Source of the DNA: Haliscomenobacter sp040403615 | Lineage (GTDB): Bacteria > Bacteroidota > Bacteroidia > Chitinophagales > Saprospiraceae | Assembly: GCF_040403615.1 (NCBI RefSeq) | Contig: NZ_JBBAKG010000022.1 | Location: forward strand, 1-64,000 | DNA length: 64,000 nt | Direction: 5' to 3' | In this document: positions 60,234-64,000 of the stretch, piece by piece | Layout: each line of letters opens with the position of its first letter | Position numbering within the stretch: position 1 is the stretch's first letter | Notes under the pieces: generated by a model | Databases searched by the model: none | Seen by the model: only the letters and a program-made list of their open reading frames with translations | What the model was told of the DNA's origin: nothing | Made by a program: the position numbers and the translations under genes

Positions 60234-60365
60234 TCGATCTGGCCGTTGGTGTAGGTTCAGCCTTTATGTAGGTGCGGCTCTCCCTGGCGAGGCTCCCTGC
60301 GTTGTTTCAGCTAGGGGTAGAATACTTGCGCGGGAGGGTCTTCTGCTTCGGTCAAGTTGATTTCA

Positions 60366-61838
60366 TCAAAGTGAATGTAGAAATTGTTCGGCGACATCTA
60401 AATGAGCTTTTTGCTTTATTTCAGGCATTTTATCAAAACTCTTGACCAGCATTCCCAATCTTGGATTTCGCAAAAAGAAATCCCGGTGCGTATGCATAAA
60501 CCGCCAAAACAAGCCATCCCAAATAGGTTGCCAGTTTCCTTTTTTGTAGTCACTCATTTTCATCAAATAATTACTACCACTGATGTAAGGTTTCGTAGAC
60601 ATCAGGCCTCCATCGGCAAACTGGCTCATGCCGTAAACATTTGGTACCATCACCCAATCATAAGCGTCAATAAAGAGCTCCATAAACCAGCGATAAACTT
60701 CATCGGGATCAAACTCACACAACAGCATAAAGTTTCCTAGAACCATCAACCGTTCAATGTGGTGGCAATAGCCTGTTTCCAAAACTTTTTTAATGGTGCT
60801 GTCGATGGGCTCTATTCCGGTAGTTCCCGTCCAAAATGAAGCTGGTATTTTTCGAGTAAATCCCCAGTAGTTTTTTGTTCTTTCTTCACTGCCTTTCAAT
60901 TCATAAACAGCTCTGATAAATTCCCTCCAACCAATAATCTGTCTGATGAAACCTTCTAAAGAATTTAACGGAATCTCATGATCGCGGGCATAGCGCACCG
61001 TTTCATCAATAATGTACTGAGGCGTAATCAGGCCAGTATTCAACATGGGGGTTAAAACACTGTGGTGCAAAATTTTTTGGTTCGAAACGATGGCATCTTC
61101 ATAGGCACCAAAAGCTGAAAATCGGGTTTTGAAAAAATCCTGTAACCATTTTTTACTCTCGATAAACGTGGTAGGGTAAAGAAAATCTGCATTCAGTTCT
61201 CCATAGTTGTCCGCAAAATATTTTTGGGTGTACGCAACGGCTTCTTCATTAAAACGACTAGGAGTAGGAAAATCAACTTTGGGAGGTATTTTGTCTTTGG
61301 GGTATTTCAAGCGATTCTCATCATCAAACGTCCATTTCCCCCCGGCAGGTTTTTTATCTGTTTCCAATAAGATATTTCTGCTTTGGCGCTGGTGCTTGTA
61401 AAAATCAGTTTGAAACATGCGCTTTTTATCCAAAAAATAGGCTGCAATTTCTTCCGAAGTATTTAAAAACAGCGGTGAATGATTTTTAATCGCTTTTACC
61501 TCATGAGTCTTACAAGCTTTTGATAGCCTTTGTTCCAGCCAATAATCGGTTGTATCAAGGTACTCAAAAGTATCAACCCCAATTGACTTCAAATGCGGAA
61601 TTAATTTTCGCACATCAGCCAACTCATTGAACGAATCAATGTAAACTACTTTGATATGGTGTGATTGAAGTATGCTTTCGTAAAACTTCATACTTGCCCG
61701 GTGAAAACTAATTTTCTGTTTGTGAAAATTGTACTCCTTAAAGAACAGCCATTCTTCAACCAAATAAATGGTGCTGCATTTTGCGACAAGTGCGTTTTGT
61801 TCAAACAACTGGTGCGGAAACAGAATTCCTGTGCTCAT
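60366..61838 (-). CDS. Photolyase/cryptochrome of the FeS-BCP (PhrB-like) group lacking Fe-S cysteines
   Basis: A 490-residue flavoprotein. It has an N-terminal Rossmann-like antenna domain and a C-terminal helical FAD domain (GFIRQIIGWREFIRAVYELKG, YCHHIERLMVLGNFMLL, PNVYGMSQFADGGLMSTKPYISGS). The homologues known as PhrB/CryB repair (6-4) photoproducts and hold a 4Fe-4S cluster by four cysteines. Here the first is replaced (FWTGTTGIEPID, 336-346) and the C-x-x-C...C loop after MSDY is shortened to MSDYKKGNWQPIWDGLFW (428-445) with no cysteine. A cluster is therefore not expected. The protein may still repair DNA or act as a light sensor; the FAD region looks intact. Confidence 0.85.
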   Translation of the reverse strand: MSTGILFPHQLFEQNALVAKCSTIYLVEEWLFFKEYNFHKQKISFHRASMKFYESILQSHHIKVVYIDSFNELADVRKLIPHLKSIGVDTFEYLDTTDYWLEQRLSKACKTHEVKAIKNHSPLFLNTSEEIAAYFLDKKRMFQTDFYKHQRQSRNILLETDKKPAGGKWTFDDENRLKYPKDKIPPKVDFPTPSRFNEEAVAYTQKYFADNYGELNADFLYPTTFIESKKWLQDFFKTRFSAFGAYEDAIVSNQKILHHSVLTPMLNTGLITPQYIIDETVRYARDHEIPLNSLEGFIRQIIGWREFIRAVYELKGSEERTKNYWGFTRKIPASFWTGTTGIEPIDSTIKKVLETGYCHHIERLMVLGNFMLLCEFDPDEVYRWFMELFIDAYDWVMVPNVYGMSQFADGGLMSTKPYISGSNYLMKMSDYKKGNWQPIWDGLFWRFMHTHRDFFLRNPRLGMLVKSFDKMPEIKQKAHLDVAEQFLHSL

Positions 61839-62004
61839 ATTTTATGCTTTATTATGCAATCAACCTAAAACAATTTTCAGCAACAGTGGTTCAGCAGGTA
61901 TTTTGTGGACATAAGGCTGCTGTTGGGGCGACTTCAGAGCTTCTCACCCCGTAGCCATTTCCTTTTTCCAGAAAAGACCGTATTTTAGTGAAAAATTTGA
62001 CAAG

Positions 62005-63210
62005 ATGAACAGTGGGCCAAGTTTTGGTATCGTTTCTTTTAACATCGAAGGGTTTCGGGGCATCAAGCATGCTTCCGTAGAAGGTATTCCCGCTGATACC
62101 AAATGGATTTTTTTGACCGGGAAAAATGGAGGAGGGAAAACGAGTGTATTGCAGGCGTTGTTTGTGGGAATTTTTGGAAAATCCGAAGGGAATACCATCT
62201 TGGAAGTTGAGGAATCTAAATCCAAGATTCGTATTCAATATTTAGATGGAAAGGTTATCAAATTCAACAATGGGAATATAGAGCCCAAAGAAGATAGGTT
62301 TCTTTTTATTAAAGGAGGATATACGAGTTTTGACGCGAGTAAAAATGTTGGTTATAACTTAGTCCTTAGGCCAATTGCTGCATACGGAGCAAATAGAACA
62401 CAAATTCAATTTTACAATAATGGTGGAATCTTAGAGCAAAAATACTATCAATCAAAGAGTCTGTTTGGTACTGACAACTTGCTTTTAAATATTGAAGTAG
62501 AATTCAAAAATTGGGTTTACCGCAGCACCTCTCAAGAAGTAGTCTCAAAAGACAAAGACTTAGCTGAAAGATTAAAATTAAGAGCTGTTTGTTTGAAAAA
62601 ATTATTACTGAGACTAATGAACAACCTCGCTGACATAGAAATTGACGTTGTAAATGACAGGCTGATATATTTTGAAAAAGATGATTTTGATGAAATTATC
62701 TCAATTCCAAAATCTTTTGGACAGCTAGCATCAGGAAATAGGAGCATCATCGCCATGATCGGCGATATGATTATCCGTCTTCTCGAAGGCCAACCAGAAA
62801 TTTCAGACCCCTCCGAACTCGAAGGCATCGTCCTCATCGACGAGCTCGACGTACACCTCCATCCCAGTTGGCAAAAAGCCCTCCCCGGCTTGCTTTCCGA
62901 CATTTTCCCCAAAATCCAGTTCATCGCCAGTACCCATAGCCCTATTCCGCTTTTAGGTGCGCCCAAAGAATCGGTGGTGCTGAAGGTACACCAAAGCAGT
63001 CAGGAGGGAATTACAGTAGAAAAACTGGACATTGACGTTACTCAGTTGCTGCCCAATAGCTTGCTTACCTCTCCTATTTTTGATTTCGAAGACATCATTC
63101 CTTCTGCCAATACCAGTCTATCAGACTTACACACAGAAGATAATTTTCAGGAAGCAATGGCAAATGAGGAGATTAAAAATCGCTTAAAGAAAATTGCACA
63201 GACGCTGTAA
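62005..63210 (+). CDS. ptuA: PtuA-like AAA ATPase (Septu-type defence)
   Basis: A 401-residue SMC/RecF-like ATPase. Walker A is GKNGGGKT (39-46), the signature-like QLASGNRSIIAMIGD lies before Walker B GIVLIDELDVHLHP (Asp279, Glu280), and FIASTHSPIPLL follows as H-loop region. The N-terminal strand (FGIVSFNIEGFRGIKHASV) is typical for OLD/RecF-type ABC ATPases. Its stop overlaps the next ATG by one base (TAATG), and the next gene encodes an HNH nuclease, so this is the PtuA-PtuB arrangement of Septu phage-defence systems and of PtuAB-type retron effectors. The central third of the gene is much more AT-rich than its ends. Confidence 0.8.
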   Translation: MNSGPSFGIVSFNIEGFRGIKHASVEGIPADTKWIFLTGKNGGGKTSVLQALFVGIFGKSEGNTILEVEESKSKIRIQYLDGKVIKFNNGNIEPKEDRFLFIKGGYTSFDASKNVGYNLVLRPIAAYGANRTQIQFYNNGGILEQKYYQSKSLFGTDNLLLNIEVEFKNWVYRSTSQEVVSKDKDLAERLKLRAVCLKKLLLRLMNNLADIEIDVVNDRLIYFEKDDFDEIISIPKSFGQLASGNRSIIAMIGDMIIRLLEGQPEISDPSELEGIVLIDELDVHLHPSWQKALPGLLSDIFPKIQFIASTHSPIPLLGAPKESVVLKVHQSSQEGITVEKLDIDVTQLLPNSLLTSPIFDFEDIIPSANTSLSDLHTEDNFQEAMANEEIKNRLKKIAQTL

Positions 63211-64000
63211 TGATTAAGGTAAACAAGGATTTCGATGCCATTCCGCTCTATTTGTCTACTGCCAAGGTAAGCCAACAGACACTGGATGCAATTGCAGCCC
63301 AGGATGGCAGCCTTTATATAAAATATTACAAGAACAGCTCGGTTAAAGACCAGTTGCTGATCATCTACCATAAGAAATGTGCTTATTGCGAGTCGACCAT
63401 TACCCACAGCGCACCCTTGCAAGTTGAACATTATCGGCCAAAAGCGAAGGTTGACATTAAGGATATACTGGTCGGTGAGGTACACAAGGGCTATTATTGG
63501 TTGGGCAATGAATGGACCAACTTGCTTTTGGCTTGTCAAAGTTGCAATGGACAAGGTGCCAAAGGAAATCGCTTCCCTATCAAAGGAAATCGAATTTTGG
63601 TTCACCCAGCAAATCCAGATTACCATTCTATATTGCACCCCTTGATGCTGGATGAGGAGCCCCTACTGCTCAATCCAGAACTTGTTGATCCCGCCGATCA
63701 CTTGTCATTGGATCATTATGGAATCCTTCATGGGAAAAGCGCGTTTGGGACAGCGAGTATCGAAATTTACAACCTGAATCGTGATGGCTTGATTACCCGC
63801 CGTTTGAAGATTATTCAACAGTTTGTCAACCGCATCAACAGGCAATTATCAGAACGTTTCGCCCCAACTGTTTCCAATCCGCTTACTCCTCAACAGTTTC
63901 AGCGGCAAATGGAGCTGATTTTAGAGGATATCATCGAAGGTCAGTTGCCGCAAACAGAATATTCATTCGTATACATCAGTATAGCTCTGGCGTTTGATGC
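63210..64000 (+). CDS. ptuB: PtuB-like HNH endonuclease (partial, runs off the window)
   Basis: At least 263 codons, truncated at the window edge. It starts MIKVNKDFDAIPLYLS. The zinc/HNH module has CAYCE (Cys57, Cys60), QVEHYRPKA with His74, WTNLLLACQSCN (Cys109, Cys112), then GNRFP; this is the layout of PtuB and of retron-associated HNH proteins (TIGR02646-like). PtuB should cleave DNA or be regulated by PtuA during phage infection. Translation is coupled to ptuA by a 1-base overlap. The C-terminal part is helical (ITRRLKIIQQFVNRINRQL). Whether a retron RT lies beyond the window cannot be seen. Confidence 0.8.
   Translation, partial: MIKVNKDFDAIPLYLSTAKVSQQTLDAIAAQDGSLYIKYYKNSSVKDQLLIIYHKKCAYCESTITHSAPLQVEHYRPKAKVDIKDILVGEVHKGYYWLGNEWTNLLLACQSCNGQGAKGNRFPIKGNRILVHPANPDYHSILHPLMLDEEPLLLNPELVDPADHLSLDHYGILHGKSAFGTASIEIYNLNRDGLITRRLKIIQQFVNRINRQLSERFAPTVSNPLTPQQFQRQMELILEDIIEGQLPQTEYSFVYISIALAFD

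Noticed and set aside
60234..60365. Minus-strand frame running from the photolyase end into the intergenic region
   Set aside because: It overlaps the photolyase C-terminus in another frame, and the photolyase stop at 60366-60368 is at the expected position.
1..64000. tRNA, rRNA, tmRNA, RNase P RNA, CRISPR arrays, IS elements and prophage genes
   Set aside because: Looked for by eye and not recognised; a covariance-model search would be needed to exclude small RNAs fully.

Overview
The window reads as a chromosomal scaffold piece from a Bacteroidota bacterium, most likely of the Saprospiria group (Haliscomenobacter-like; this placement is inference). The signs are a fused MurF-Alr gene, a type IX secretion C-terminal domain on a large secreted protease, a SusD remnant, Gly-rich single-RRM proteins, DUF2911/DUF2452/DUF4175 proteins, and promoters of the Bacteroidota type (TTTG or TTG, 19-20 nt spacer, TAnnTTTG) instead of TTGACA/TATAAT. 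Five runs of exactly 100 N are scaffold joins; they interrupt uvrD (both ends), pbpC, a beta-helix lipoprotein gene and one intergenic region, so lengths across them cannot be trusted. No rRNA, tRNA, CRISPR array, insertion sequence or prophage was recognised.

Layout. 1-13.8 kb: housekeeping genes (acyl-CoA dehydrogenase, EamA transporter, PrxQ-like peroxiredoxin, ClpS, alpha/beta hydrolase, M1 aminopeptidase lipoprotein, a giant coiled-coil DUF4175 protein, PurU, TrpF, a Uma2 nuclease, AhcY). 14.4-24.7 kb: a 1314-residue secreted metalloprotease with eight fibronectin-III-like repeats, a two-gene ABC exporter, a secreted protein of unknown function, UvrD helicase. 24.7-31.7 kb: MurF-Alr followed by three parvulin/SurA-type envelope chaperones in a row. 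31.8-38.6 kb: esterase, ring-cleaving dioxygenase with an AraC regulator upstream, a 30-residue membrane peptide ORF, DUF2452, a membrane coiled-coil protein, and an exonuclease overlapping cobU. 38.6-44.4 kb: two tandem short-RNA-like units, pbpC, and a tandem duplication that made two RRM protein genes and left a pbpC fragment between them. 44.4-48.4 kb: three glycosyltransferases. 48.5-52.8 kb: an accessory-looking stretch with unknown proteins, structured RNA candidates, an HTH protein and two tiny hydrophobic peptide genes. 52.9-60.2 kb: beta-helix lipoprotein, Rof-like Rho antagonist, epimerase, DUF2911 protein, bifunctional nuclease, an AT-rich lipoprotein gene, a SusD remnant and a MoxR ATPase. 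60.4-64 kb: a photolyase-family protein lacking the family's iron-sulfur cysteines, then a PtuA-PtuB (Septu-type) ATPase-HNH pair running off the window end.

The most novel signal is a pair of unannotated 21- and 22-codon ORFs (49748-49813 and 52661-52729). Their last residues agree (G-V-(x)-D-I-I-L-stop) while all six shared codons differ only in the third base, the pattern left by selection on a translated peptide. Each has its own promoter-like upstream sequence and a downstream hairpin, and together they bracket a 503-residue helical protein, a 143-nt RNA candidate and a small HTH protein. Second in interest are the two short transcription units at 38.8-39.1 kb that share an identical 20-nt 5' box ahead of different terminator hairpins.
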